Shown here one piece after another: positions 1 to 10,506 of a DNA stretch of 64,000 nucleotides. The position numbers were made by a program, and so were the translations under genes. The stretch's first letter is position 1, and each line of letters starts with the position of its first letter. The stretch is from Pseudoips prasinana (lineage: Eukaryota; Arthropoda; Insecta; Lepidoptera; Nolidae), in the NCBI GenBank assembly GCA_951640165.1, contig OX621240.1, forward strand, positions 36,150,713 to 36,214,712. The letters are read 5' to 3'. Under the pieces are notes generated by a model that saw only the letters and a list, made by a program, of their open reading frames with translations, was not told where the DNA came from and did not search any database.

Positions 1-202
1 CGGCAGTTATGATCGAAAATATTGTTTTAACGGCTTTTTCAACATCGTAATAGTCATGTTTTTTTAGTGAAACCTTATACCGGAAATATTTAAAGCCGTC
101 AAAACATATAGAAAAATAATTCGTATTTCCATCGTACAAATCGTTTGAATTAATACCGCGTATTCGTTTACAAACCAGAAAATAATCGCCAGTTTTTCCC
201 AT
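1..202 (-). CDS. Unrecognised protein, N-terminal 67 codons, cut by the window edge
   Basis: Reading leftward from an ATG at 202-200, the frame stays open for 67 codons to the window edge. The protein begins MGKTGDYFLVCKRIRG and continues with an aromatic, basic stretch including the pieces YFSICFDGFKYFRYKV and KKHDYYDVEKAV. Codon use is not the stop-rich kind expected of this AT-rich DNA, and the ATG lies in an A-rich context after a non-coding leader. There is no signal peptide or membrane segment; the composition (Tyr, Phe, Lys, Asp) suggests a soluble folded domain. I do not recognise the family. It could be the first exon of a host gene or a transposon-encoded protein. The open frame is seen directly; that it is a real gene is inference. 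Confidence 0.5.
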   Translation of the reverse strand, partial: MGKTGDYFLVCKRIRGINSNDLYDGNTNYFSICFDGFKYFRYKVSLKKHDYYDVEKAVKTIFSIITA

Positions 203-374
203 TTTTTTTTCTTTCAACTTATCCGAACGACTATTAAAAAAAGTTTTTCGGAAAATCCTTAATTTACCGTTAACACTAGTTGATTGTTAACAATAAAAAT
301 ATTTTTTATTTATTTTTATACACAATGCCGTGACTCAGATAATAAATTCCCATATAGGGCAGGAGTTTATAAAT

Positions 375-480
375 ATGCAATTTGCGTAAGAACATCCAGA
401 CTCAGAATAACGTTTATGGGACACACGAAGAACCCCAAACACAGAGTCGCCTAGTTTAACCGCCTAGCCGCCAGACGTGC
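375..480 (-). repeat. Degenerate copy of tRNA-derived SINE family T3
   Basis: Text such as 'cagactcagaataacgtt' followed by 'cgcctagccgcc' matches the minus-strand body of the better preserved copy at 24,237-24,437. The 203-374 stretch before it shows nothing I recognise beyond AT-rich sequence, probably the leader of the gene at 1-202. Confidence 0.4.
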
Positions 481-572
481 ACTTTAATTTCATATAATAA
501 TATGATTTCTTGCAATATAAAATTTATTAAGTTAGCTACTTATGTATTAAAACATAACCATTTAAATATAAT

Positions 573-902
573 TTAACAAAATGAACTGACTTTAGAAACA
601 TAAGATAAATTTAACTTAAGTATTAAAAATGAAATTAGAATTAATAAATAATAATAACAGAAATATTTATGTATATAACATAAATACTTCCTAACAATGA
701 AGTTGGCGTCAAAAAGCTTCTCAACATCGCTGGCAACCGGGTACGTTCCCAAAAGGCTGGCAGCATTGCCACGTTGAATTGCAATGCTAATTCTTTGATC
801 TAAATAAAACCCAGCCAGAGGTAAACCAAACGTCCCAAACCCAGATAACGTGAAGTTTCGAAACCATTTCGACATGTCACGGAAAAGTGTTAAGGCGCCC
901 AC
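573..902 (-). pseudogene. C-terminal fragment of a LINE-type ORF (unassigned)
   Basis: A 109-residue minus-strand frame contains the pieces GNAASLLGTYPVASDV and EKLFDANF, followed by an AT-rich hydrophobic tail that is probably read-through. A diverged relative lies on the same strand at about 8,700-8,870, where the same 'cttctaacagtgagctt' to 'gcgtcaaaaagctcctcg' block recurs with the same neighbouring AT-rich stretch. Repetition in the window marks it as dispersed repeat rather than host gene. The short C-terminal piece resembles the last residues of Lepidopteran LINE reverse transcriptases, but clade assignment is not possible by eye. Confidence 0.35.
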
Positions 903-944
903 GGCTCGAGCTTTTCAACCCCAAACGGCACAAACATATATACA

Positions 945-1112
945 ACTAGCTGTGCCCCGCGGTTTTACCCGCATTAAACTTTAGAAATTATAGCCTATGT
1001 GTTAATCCAGGGTATCAGCAAATTTTATTAAAATCGCTCCAGCCGTTTAGACGTGAAGAAGTAACAAACATACACACTCACAAACTTTCACCTTTATAAT
1101 ATTAGTAGGATT
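945..1112 (+). repeat. LINE-tail retroposon, family P (short variant)
   Basis: It starts 'ctagctgtgccccgcggttt', includes 'cgtgaagaagtaacaaac' and ends 'tttataatattagtagga', a very common Lepidopteran LINE/SINE 3' tail. A close relative is at 23,208-23,402. The longer form of the family occurs at 4,843, 5,491, 10,507, 39,801, 40,041 and 43,453. Confidence 0.75.
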
Positions 1113-1654
1113 ATATATATGTCATGAGATTGATGTATTTACGCCATTTAGTGGTTTACGCCGGTCTCCGCTAAAGCAGCAGCAGCGCCGACGTATCCGC
1201 TAGTCTTAGGAAGGTATGAAGGCGTCAAGGTTGCATCCCACACCATAGGCCTACCAAACAAAGATAACAAGGAAATGTATATTTGTTAAATACGCAATTA
1301 TTATTTTTCCTCCCTGTACAAAATGCTTCAGCTGATCGACATTTAATATATATTTTGCAAATTGATACGGCTGCTGTATGGCTGACGGCAAAGATATAAG
1401 TCATAAGTTATTTATTGAATCCAAATAATTTAGTACATTTCAGTTTAACATATTTACGAGTACTTATCAGTAACAATACAGGTAATTGAACTTTGGCAGT
1501 CCACTAGACTCCACACTAGGATTCCCTGTGTCGTGGAGACTAGTGTCTTCCCTTATAAAAGTATACAATGTTGTATTATTCTAATTTCTAAGTTAACTTT
1601 AGTTCGATAATCCTGCCCATACATTGCCCTTTATACATAACATATTTGAAGATA

Positions 1655-1968
1655 TCATCACCATCATTTAAGAGAGGTAGGGCCCAGTGTTCATTAGCTC
1701 AAAGAGGAGCCCGACTAGACAAGTACACCTTGCAGAAGACATTCCCTAATAATAACATAATAATATTAAATTTCTGTTTCTGCGTGTGAGTAAGGTCACC
1801 AGAACTCATCGGGGTGGGGGGAAGGGTCAGCAACAGTTATTTGCTGGCTCTTAAAGGCCGGCAACGCACGTTTCCTCTGGTGGTGGGAGTGATCATGGGC
1901 GGCGGTGATCACTTACCATCAGGAGACCCACTAGCTCGTTTGTCGCCCTCCGATTTATAAAAAAATAC
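1655..1968 (+). repeat. Poly(A) SINE-like retroposon with 'ggccggcaacgca' core
   Basis: It contains 'aaaggccggcaacgcacg', 'atgggcggcggtgatcac' and 'ttaccatcaggagaccc', ending in an A-rich tail near 1,960. A second long copy is at 36,310-36,645 and a short one at 47,935-48,030. The core is a widespread Lepidopteran retroposon block resembling Bombyx Bm1-type tails; I have not aligned it. Confidence 0.7.
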
Positions 1969-1969
1969 A

Positions 1970-2113
1970 TCCTATTTCACCCCGTGTGGGGCGTAAAAGA
2001 TGCCCCGAGGGAATATCTCCCAGAGAACAGAGAACAGCGTCTCACTGAGTACTATGACTATCATACTGCGATCACCAACTCGTCTGCCACGCTTGGCGAT
2101 TATAACATATTCT
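1970..2113 (+). repeat. SINE family C (tail shared with RTE), body only
   Basis: 'caccccgtgtggggcgtaaa', 'gagggaatatctcccaga' and 'cttggcgattataacata' match the full copies at 11,130-11,395, 43,072-43,303 and 57,852-58,090. Its tail, 'gaggcctttgtccaagagtc' followed by a short (gat)n run, appears displaced at 2,385-2,415. The segment between is AT-rich and not recognised. Confidence 0.65.
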
Positions 2114-2479
2114 TCAAATTGCAATGATTTATGACACTAAATATAGCTTGTAAGTTGGATCATATTGATTTATATAAATTGAATGAATGTATTAAATTAG
2201 TGTCAAATTATTAGTTTGTTTATTACTGTGGATTGTTTATTAATATTTGCAGGCCGTGCGAAACATGTTGTTAATTTTTTTAAACATTACGCACCCGTAA
2301 ACCATATTTCGAAGTGAATAAATAAATTACTATTATTAAAAAAAAGATGTACAATATCTACTCCCTTGTGGAATTCTTTTGGGGAGGCCTTTGTCCAAGA
2401 GTCAACGATGATGATGAAATTGATACGTCGTTCAGTTACATAAACAAATTAATCTCCTTAAGTTCGGTCACTATTTCTG

Positions 2480-2595
2480 TTGCACATTTAAAGCTATACA
2501 TGTCCAATATAAGCTGACCTCTCATTGTATAGAAATCCTATACAACGCGGGAACAGCTTATACTGGAAATGTATACCTTGATATGTAGCCGTGTA
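2480..2595. repeat. Hairpin MITE family M4
   Basis: Inverted ends read 'agctatacatgtccaatata' on the left and 'tactggaaatgtatacctt' before 'gtagccgtg' on the right. The best preserved relative is 45,648-45,762, and a third at 24,145-24,495 is split by a SINE. Confidence 0.6.
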
Positions 2596-2731
2596 TACAA
2601 GATCAAATTAGTATAAACACAATTATGGATTTTGCCAGTTCAGAGTTTACATTTAGAAAATACAACAAAATAATATATAATCAATAATAGATCTTAACTT
2701 TAGCATTTACAAGATCAAATTAGTTTCATTA

Positions 2732-2740
2732 GGGGTTCCC
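2732..2740 (+). promoter_or_regulatory. kB-type (Rel/NF-kB) motif upstream of the lectin gene
   Basis: GGGGTTCCC lies 187 bases before the lectin ATG. Rel factors (Dorsal, Dif, Relish) bind GGG-N4/5-CCC type sites in insect immune promoters. It is a single short motif, so chance is possible, but its position in an immune gene promoter makes it credible. Confidence 0.45.
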
Positions 2741-2871
2741 AGTTTTATGTTTAGATGAGGAAAATGTAATTTCTCGAAAACAGATTTTCAAAAGCAACAT
2801 TATGAAGAATGTTAGTGTGGGCGGCGTGTTTCCCCGTTCGCAAAAGAAGCTGTTATTAAAACTCGTGCCAA

Positions 2872-2879
2872 ATATATAT
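2872..2879 (+). promoter_or_regulatory. TATA-like box of the lectin gene
   Basis: 'atatatat' lies about 50 bases before the lectin ATG. A plausible initiator, 'tttcagtg', follows at about 2,900. The spacing suits a short 5' leader of some 25 bases. Confidence 0.35.
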
Positions 2880-2926
2880 TTGCAAACTTTCCAGTTTAGT
2901 TTCAGTGTTTCAGAGCTTTTTGGACA

Positions 2927-5900
2927 ATGAAGACGTGTCTAGCAATATTTTATTGTGTCACAATCGTGTTATTATTTTTTATTGAATTTATTGGTGAGTT
3001 TTTGCACATTCTATTTACTTTAGTGGATAAATCACCATTGAAATTAGTGTTAAATGTATTTGGTCATCTAGGGCTTTGAGTTTCTGACGTAAGCCCTTTC
3101 ACCCAAATGGTCAGTGGTTTGTCTTACTAACAGAGTTTTTCAAGCCGCCTCAGTTCAGTGGGCTTCTACCTTATAGACTTTTTTTATTGACTAATACCAG
3201 AGTCGACAATAACTGAAAAACTTCCCAGCGATATCCGAGAAATGTCTATGAATAAGTTTAAAAGAATTATAAAAGCCAAATTGTGTAGCAGGACTTACTA
3301 CAAAACTTCTGATTTTTTAAGTGACAAAACAGCTTGGGATTGAGTGGCTCTATATTAACACATTTAAATACAATGTAACTTATTGTAAGAAATAAATATT
3401 TTAAAAAAGGATTCCCACTGAGTTTTCTGGCAGTGTTTCTCAGTAGCTGTCACGTCATGCAGTGCACGGTAGGGTTAAAAAAAATTCCACGATTCCACAC
3501 AAATGTAATATTTTAACGGAATAAATGACTTTTTGAATTGAATTTGAATTGAATTGAACACTTAAGTACCTACCAAAGCACGTTGACGTTCAGCAATCAA
3601 TGTAATTTTGCTGTCGCCCATCTAAAACCCGACCGCGTTCCCAGGCTTAACCGCCTCTATTTATTTGGGATTAAATAATTAAAATATATTAGGATAACTA
3701 ACACACTACCATCTGATCTCAAACTAGGCGGTGCTTTTACTATGGCAACCAGACAAGCAATAAATATATTTACATATATATAATATTTACTACATCAAAA
3801 TACTTTTGGTAGTTTTTGCGTGATAACAAATATCAATACATCTATAGATCCGTACTCACAAACTTTCGCAATTATAGTATTAGTAAGACTCCTAAATACC
3901 TACTTACATGTCATAGATAAAAAACACCCAGTTCCCCACCCACCACAGCATCGGAGAATATACAATAATAATGTGTATATTATTATTGGTATTGAATTAT
4001 TGTTTGTTATTATTATTGGTATTAAAAAAATTAAGTTAATAAATACCAAGTGTTATTGTTTTTCAGATAATGCGACTTTCAGATGTGACTATGAATACAG
4101 TGAGGCTTTGAACGGCTGGTCTAAATATTATGCAATCCCCGCGACATGGAACGATGCTCGCTTGCGATGCGGCTCACAAGGTAAGTACGCCACCTATGGG
4201 ATAAAAATGACATTAATTATTGCTTTAAGTATATTTGAGGTCTAGCTATTGCAACGCAACATCACGTAATAAAATGATAAGATTACTCTTTATTGTACAC
4301 CAAGTAAAATAAAATACAAGAAACAAGGAAACATCACAACATTGTACAGATGCCAGCACACCAAGCTACCCCAATCTGTAAAACATCCCTAATTGAAAGT
4401 GAACCTTATGCTTATGCGATAAAGTAGAAAATTTATTAAAGAAATTTGACAGATTGGGGTGGCTGAATGTGCTGGCGTCTGTACAATTGACGGCCTTATC
4501 ACTAAAGGTGATCTCTTCCAGACACAATGCTTATTTGAGTTCTGGGTATTATAAAGCAACAATACATAAAATACTTTTGAGTCCTCGGCATTATAACGCA
4601 ACAGTACTTAATAAAATACATGTTTGAGTACTGGGCATCACATCGCATCAGTACATAATTAAATACAAATTTGAATTCTGGTTACTGCAACGCAAAAGTA
4701 CACAATGAAATACATATATGATATCTGGGTATTATAAAGCAACAGTACATAAAATACTTTTGAGTCCTCGGCATTATAACGTATGTACATAATAAAATAC
4801 ATATTTGAGTTCGGGGTATTACAAAGTAACAATATATTAAATACTAGCTGTGCCTCGCGGTTTTGCCCACGTTAAATTTAAAAAAATATCTCAGCTCCTT
4901 CCCCGTAGGTTATAGCGTGATAATGTAGCCTATATGTTGACCCGACCTCTTAGTAATATTAATGCAAAATTTGAAGTAAATCCATGAGTACTTTTTGAGT
5001 TTATCCCGGACGTACATACAGACAAACAGACACACAGACAAAAAATCTACAAACTATATTTTTGTCTTCGATATCGATTGCAGATCACTACCCAAATATC
5101 CTTTAAAAAAAATATTCAATGTACAGTTTCGACTTTCCTACGATTTTATTCTATGTATAGATAAGATCACAGCTCCGCCCCCGTAGCTGATAGCGTGATA
5201 ATATGTAGCCTATATGTTGACCCGACCTCTTAGTAATATTCACGCAAAATTTGAAGTAAATCCATGCAGTACTTTTTGAGTTTAGCCCGGACATACATAC
5301 AGACAAACAGACACACAGACAAAAATTCTAAAAGCTATATTTTTGGCTTCGATAACCATTGCAGATCACGCCCACAGTATCCTTTTACAAAATATTCAAT
5401 GTACAGTTTCGACTTTCCTACGATTTTATTATATGTATAGCAAATGAACAGTACATGAAACACTTTAAAGTTCTTGGTATTATAACGCAACAATCTATAC
5501 ATATAATAAAATTGTAGGAAAGTCGAAACTGTACATTGAATATTTTTTTAAAAGGATACTTTGGGCGAAATTTACAATCGATATCGATGCCAAAAATATA
5601 GTTTTTAGAATTTTTGTCTGCGTGTCTGTTTGTCTGTATGTATGTCCGGGCTAAACTCAAAAAATACTGCATGGATTTACTTAAAATTTTGCATGAATAT
5701 TACTAAGAGGTCGGGTCAACATATAGGCTACATATTATCACGCTATCACCTACGGGGGAGGAGCTGTGATAATTTATATAATTTAACGCGGGTAAAACCG
5801 CGGGGCACAGCTAGTACATAATAAAATACTTATTTGAGTTCTGGGTATGCCAATGCCGTCCCGATATCACCTTAGATCTCCGTAAGGGTGTTTAGCAAGG

Positions 5901-8900
5901 GAATGATAAATTTGATGGACCGATTATCCTTTTTAACTTAACGGCACAGCGCCTACAATGGATTAGTAGGGGGTCCTGATATTGTTATCAGTTTTGAGTT
6001 AAATTTGAAAAATATAACAAGTTTTCTTCCTTTGAATACTAAGATGTTGCGATTACAATTTTAGTTTTCGGTGATATCCAATTTATAGTTATGTAGCCCA
6101 TAATTTACAGGTGTAATAAATATTTTAAAAATACTAATCGATTTTTTTTTATTTTTTTATTTCAGGTGCAATTTTAGCTTCTCCAACCACTCCTGAGATG
6201 TTACGTCTAATGTTACAAAAGGCGAGAAATGATAATGGTGTAACAGCAAATACTCAATTATTTACTGATTTTCACTCTACTTTTACCCAAGGAGAATTCT
6301 ATACAGTTGGTGGTGAGTCAATTACTTTTTCTTTTCGTTATGCATGATACCTAAGTATTTCACCCGCAGAGTGTTTGCGGCGGATTCTTTTTTAAACGAC
6401 GACGCCTGCATTAGGGTTATTAATCCTTGAGTCGCGGGGTACTATACAATCATATAATTGACGGACACACTACACCCTAACTCAAAGCAACTGTTCATGA
6501 GTCACACAAATAGTGTTCTGTGCGAGAATGAGAAAAAGGGTTAAACTTTCGATAATATCTTAAACAGCACCCCACCATTTTAAATAAATATTTTTCTTTT
6601 TACGTGTTTATTACTTTATATTAATTAAAAAAATATACACTATGCTTAATTAAAATTTATTTCTACTTTTAGTTTGGTTTTCTATATAAAGCGTGTTTTT
6701 TAAGTTTATTAACTATTATTTTTTATTTATCGTATGAACACTGGTTTCTCTGAAGTTAGAGTCATTCAAGCCGCCTAGTAGGCCTCCGACATGACTTATC
6801 TTGTCTAATGATAATACTCGGGACTGATAGCTTAACGTGCCCTGTGAAGCACGGAGACGCTCAGAAATTAAAGCACTTTAACGATCACTCATCTATGGAC
6901 TGACCTCGTACCTAGGCACTTGACCTCGCCGACGAGTACGTATATACAACATGTAACGTAATTAACGCACACCCTCAAACACCCCATTTAGAATATTATG
7001 TTGTAATCATAATACATACACTGAATTTTTAATTTACTATATGCACTGTTATTTACTAAATTAGTTTCTTGGAATAAAGTTTACTTTTCTGTATTTTGTA
7101 TTGAATGATGGAATTTGTATGAATATAAATGAAACTGCGATTTGAAAGTCTTATTAGTTTGACTTTCGGTCCATTTCAATTTGTTTTGACTGCACTGGGT
7201 TAATATGACAATAATTTCCGTAGTTTTAATTATTTTGGAATAAAAAATTACCTATACTAAAAATGATATAAATGGATTCAGTAAACGATTCTGAACAAAC
7301 TATTTTCAGGATGTGCGTCAATTAAGTTACATGTTGTATTTGTATGTCATATGTATCGATTAATTATTTTTTAATCACTTACACAGGAAATCTACTGTCG
7401 GAGTTCAATTACAAGTGGGCTGAAGGTCAGCCAGACAATTTGAGAAATCAGGAAAAATGTTTAACTTTAAATATGATCGGTGAATTGTCTGATACAAACT
7501 GCGGAGACCCCCATCCGTACATGTGCTTTAAGCCGAATACACCAGAAACTACGACCAATGAATGTGGCACTACTGACCCAGGTATGTTTTCTGGAATATA
7601 CCAGTAGATTAATAAATAATTATAATAACTATCTTGAGCAACAAATCATAAACTTACTTTCTAAGTAAAAACATGTAAAAGATAAATAACACCCAGACAT
7701 ATTACAAATAATCGTGCTTACCACGCAAATTGTCTACCGGGTCGTGGATAATATAATATGATTGAGTGGGTGCAACATTTTTTCCGATGCATTTTATGCA
7801 TACAAGCGTAAAATATTGGAAGCGTTAGCATAGGTACTCTTTTTTTTTGTTTCTTAGGCCAATAAGAACTTTTTAATAGTTTTTAATGCATTTTAGTCTG
7901 TGTTCGTTATAGTATTTTTGTTTGTATTTAATTTAAAATAACTTGTATTGTATGTCAACGTTGTCTATGTTTAGTGTGTGTTGTGCATGCCTTTAATAGG
8001 TGTACATATAAGAACTGAATTAAATAGTGAGCTAAGATTTAAATCCTGTGTATGTATACTGTTGGTGTGTCTATAATAAATAAAAAAAACATGATGGTAC
8101 GTTCGATATGATGTTCACCATGTTTAAGATTATTTTCTCAGACCCAGTTCAAGCTCTGTTGATTATTGTACCCAAGTCTACAAAAGTGTAATGGTTGATA
8201 CAAGGGGATCGTTATGTCGAATGTACGACCATGTTGCACCCACTCACGTAAAGGTTGGAGACTCGGCGCTCGAATTAGTAGAAAACTATATTACCCACTC
8301 ACGTAAAGGTTGGAGACTCGGCGCTCGAATTAGTAGAAAACTATATTACCCACTCACGTAAAGGTTGGAGACTCGGCGCTCGAATTAGTAGAAAACTATA
8401 TTACCCACTCACGTAAAGGTTGGAGACTCGGCGCTCGAATTAGTAGAAAACTATATTACCCACTCACGTAAAGGTTGGAGACTCGGCGCTCGAATTAGTA
8501 GAAAACTATATTTACCTAGGACGGACCAACCAACTAGAAAGGTCCAACTTCAAGAAGTAGGTCAGTCATGGAATCCAACTCGGTTGAGCAGCGTTCGGGA
8601 AGCTACGTAACATCTTCTCGTCCAAAATACCGCTGCAAGTAGAAAATTTTCGCCCGATGTGTTGCCAGTCGCGACTAACTGAACAGAGACATGCGAATGA
8701 AGGTCTTTTCTAACTGTAGAAAAACAAACAAAATTAAAATAAGTTTAGAACATCTTAAATTAAATTACATATACGAGTATGTACATAAATAATACCTTCT
8801 AACAGTGAGCTTGGGCGTCAAAAAGCTCCTCGAAATCAATGTCAACCGGACACGTTCTTCATAAGGGCTTTTACCTTTGCTAAGCTGATATGATGATGAA

Positions 8901-10388
8901 CTAAAAAGAAATGCCTGTATTCAAACATAATATCAATTTGCTATGTTTTTAGAGATGTTCTAACCTGGTAATATGTTTTTAATAATATGTTTCATTCTGC
9001 ATAGATACGTAAACAAACATGACTTGTGTAGTCATGTTTTTATTTTAAGAAATAAACTCAGTCATGGCCCTATCTTTACCATCGGTTCATGAAAGTACAT
9101 AAACCAATAGGATAGATAGCCACAGGGCCTGGACTGACGACTTTACGTGCTCTCTAAGTCAAGATGATGTACCACCACCAACTTCTAGTATCCTGGTTAA
9201 TCGTAATTTCACTGTGTTGTTGTGTCTTGTTTCAGGATATAATCTGGACTCACGTACAAACCAATGTTACAAATTCCATATAGTGCCAAGGAATTTCTCG
9301 CGAGCTAGCTTAGTATGTTCAGCGGAAGGTGGCCATCTTGCTATAATAAACAGCGAACAGGAAGCACAGGTGCTGAAGGAGCTGTTCGCAACTATTGATC
9401 CCTCGGTTATTAAGGGCAATATAAGGAAGGATCTTGCCTTCATTGGATTCTACGATTGGGGTGAACGTAGTGATTGGAGGACTATCCATGGTAAGATCTT
9501 AGGGTTATTTAACAAGATGGTTTTGGTGAACTAGGGATTTAAGATCTAGATGCTTATGCAACAGGACTTAGTATGGTAGTAGTTTCAAAAAAAGATGTTA
9601 TTTTTGGTGGTTTATTCATGCATACGAATATACGCTGTACGTGAGTATTTTCTCAGAAACTAAATGCGAAATGTATTCTTCTTCTTAGCATGTCGAAGGT
9701 AATTTAAATTAAACCAGCACAGAGTTCAGCTACGATTTAATCGTTAACAGAAGCGTCCACGAAACTTTCTTTTTAGGTGTTCTTGTTATAGACCTCTGAA
9801 TACGTGTACTTAATAGTTAAAGGGACAGAACCTCGTTCGCACTCGAGGCTGCATCCGTTTACAGATCCCCACCTGATCCTCTCTATTAGAGATCCGTATT
9901 GCCATCACACAAAATACGTTTATAAAGTAATTATATCACCCCGCGGGGACATGCCCCTCCGTTTTCGTGTATTAAAAGGAATCCTTATTTTGTATATATA
10001 TTTATTTTTAATAAAAATAATTAAAAAGAACGATAAATGAAGTTAAAATTATGTCTAATGTTTTAATGATATCCGTAATAAATATTAACAGAAATAATTA
10101 TATGTATGATCTGGATATTTTTCCTATCTTTCTATTTAATGTTTTTTTTATACTATAGGTGAAACGCTTGATGATGCAGGCTATGCGAAGTTTATAAAGG
10201 ATGAACCAAACAATTGCTGCGGGGGTGAATATTGTGGTTCTATAGACCGGTCCGCCCTACTGAACGATTTGGGGTGTGATTTCATATTTCCATTCATCTG
10301 TGAGAAATCGCCGGACTTCCCGAAGGTTTGTTATGAAAATGGTACTACGATTACAACCCAACAAGTGGAAAAATACAGCCGATATTAA
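2927..10388 (+). CDS. Immulectin-like C-type lectin with two carbohydrate domains (6 exons, 313 aa)
   Basis: Exons: 2927-2993, 4067-4180, 6166-6312, 7387-7581, 9236-9490, 10159-10388. All introns are GT-AG and all are phase 1. Residues 1-23 are a hydrophobic signal peptide (MKTCLAIFYCVTIVLL). CRD1 (about 28-146) has the usual cysteines and a QPD motif (102-104, in WAEGQPDN), which in the family favours galactose. CRD2 (about 155-287) has EPN (253-255, in KDEPNNCC) plus a later ND, which favours mannose with calcium. N-glycosylation sequons are at N24 and N172. Length and two-domain order fit secreted Lepidopteran immulectins, haemolymph pattern-recognition proteins that bind microbial sugars and promote melanisation or encapsulation. 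The start is chosen because it alone gives a signal peptide joined in phase to exon 2. A kB motif lies upstream. The gene appears intact; sugar preference is inferred from motifs. Confidence 0.88.
3207..3450 (+). pseudogene. LINE ORF2 C-terminus and 3' tail in lectin intron 1
   Basis: Translation gives LPSDIREMSMNKFKRIIKA and then DFLSDKTAWD before a stop, the typical last residues of Jockey/CR1-type LINE reverse transcriptases. The 3' region continues to about 3,545 and ends in a (ttgaa)n-like run. The 'gcagtgcacggtagggt' block of this tail recurs inverted at 15,060-15,200. Confidence 0.6.
4342..4486. repeat. MITE family M1 (145 bp) in lectin intron 2
   Basis: Long inverted ends: 'ttgtacagatgccagcaca' on the left and 'gtgctggcgtctgtacaa' on the right, with 'ccccaatctgt' and 'cagattgggg' further in. 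Relatives at 15,635-15,725 (partial), 58,795-58,912 and 62,591-62,735. Confidence 0.8.
4843..5440 (+). repeat. Family P retroposon, one full and one partial copy in tandem
   Basis: It starts 'ctagctgtgcctcgcggttt', then 'gtagcctatatgttgacc', the 'acagacaaacagacacacag' block, and the end 'gactttcctacgatttt'. From 5,164 the body repeats without the first 40 or so bases and ends near 5,440. Confidence 0.8.
5491..5817 (-). repeat. Family P retroposon, inverted relative to the copy at 4,843
   Basis: It reads 'cgtaggaaagtc'-type sequence at the left and 'aaccgcggggcacagctag' at the right, the complement of the family head. With the plus-strand copy it makes a large inverted pair in lectin intron 2. 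Confidence 0.8.
6395..6525 (-). repeat. SINE family T3, body without tRNA head
   Basis: 'gcattagggttattaatcc', 'cgcggggtactatacaatc' and 'tcacacaaatagtgttctg' match the minus-strand copy at 24,237-24,437. It lies in lectin intron 3. Confidence 0.65.
6755..6945 (-). repeat. 5S rRNA-derived SINE, degenerate
   Basis: It contains 'tcaagccgcctagtaggcc', 'aagcacggagacgctcag' and 'cactcatctatggactgacc', the same order as the clearer copy at 16,477-16,715. The 5S-like part lies at the right-hand end. Confidence 0.6.
6947..7340. repeat. Tc1/mariner-type MITE family M2 (about 390 bp)
   Basis: Inverted ends: 'caacatgtaacgtaattaac' on the left and 'caattaagttacatgttg' on the right, with TA at both flanks. 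The element in opposite orientation is found at 51,585-51,990. It lies in lectin intron 3, just before exon 4. Confidence 0.7.
8220..8690 (+). pseudogene. Dead RTE reverse transcriptase fragment in lectin intron 4
   Basis: It aligns with the RTE copy at 26,735-28,263: 'aaggttggagactcggcgct', 'tttacctaggacggacc', 'gggaagctacgtaacatctt', ending near 'tgttgccagtcgcgact'. The protein equivalent is the region just after the FADD motif. Frames are broken by indels and by the tandem repeat below. Confidence 0.7.
8238..8512 (+). repeat. Perfect 55-bp tandem repeat, 5 copies, inside the RTE fragment
   Basis: Units begin at 8238, 8293, 8348, 8403 and 8458, each starting 'acccactcacgtaaaggttg' and ending 'gaaaactatatt', with no differences that I can see. 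The unit is part of the reverse transcriptase itself. 55 is not a multiple of three, so it also shifts the frame. Confidence 0.9.
8700..8870 (-). repeat. LINE-type 3' end, relative of the fragment at 573-902
   Basis: The block 'cgtcaaaaagctcctcg' with AT-rich sequence to its left matches the minus-strand 3' end at about 580-760. It is short and decayed. The rest of lectin intron 4 (7,582-8,219 and 8,871-9,235) shows nothing else I recognise. Confidence 0.4.
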
Positions 10389-10459
10389 TTATTAGTAACG
10401 AAATATATATTCTTGTTTTGTTTTTAACAATCCTATCATTGTAAAGTTAGTTCTGAAAT

Positions 10460-10465
10460 AATAAA
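10460..10465 (+). terminator. Polyadenylation signal of the lectin gene
   Basis: AATAAA lies 72 bases after the lectin stop codon, followed by a T-rich run. Confidence 0.6.
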
Positions 10466-10506
10466 ACTTACTTATAACATTAATAAATTTGTTTTTATTT
10501 ATTTTA

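Larger units (their letters stand above)
4225..5850 (+). repeat. Decayed minisatellite, unit about 47 bp, interrupted by insertions
   Basis: A unit of the type 'tttgagttctgggtattata' plus 'acgcaacagtacataata' recurs around 4,232, 4,540, 4,585, 4,625, 4,670, 4,720, 4,765, 4,805, 5,465 and 5,825 with scattered changes. A MITE (4,342-4,486) and family P retroposons (4,843-5,440 and 5,491-5,817) sit inside the array, so it predates them. It lies in lectin intron 2. Confidence 0.65.

Noticed and set aside
8238..8512. CRISPR-like array
   Set aside because: The 55-bp units are contiguous with no unique spacers, and the unit is part of a reverse transcriptase.
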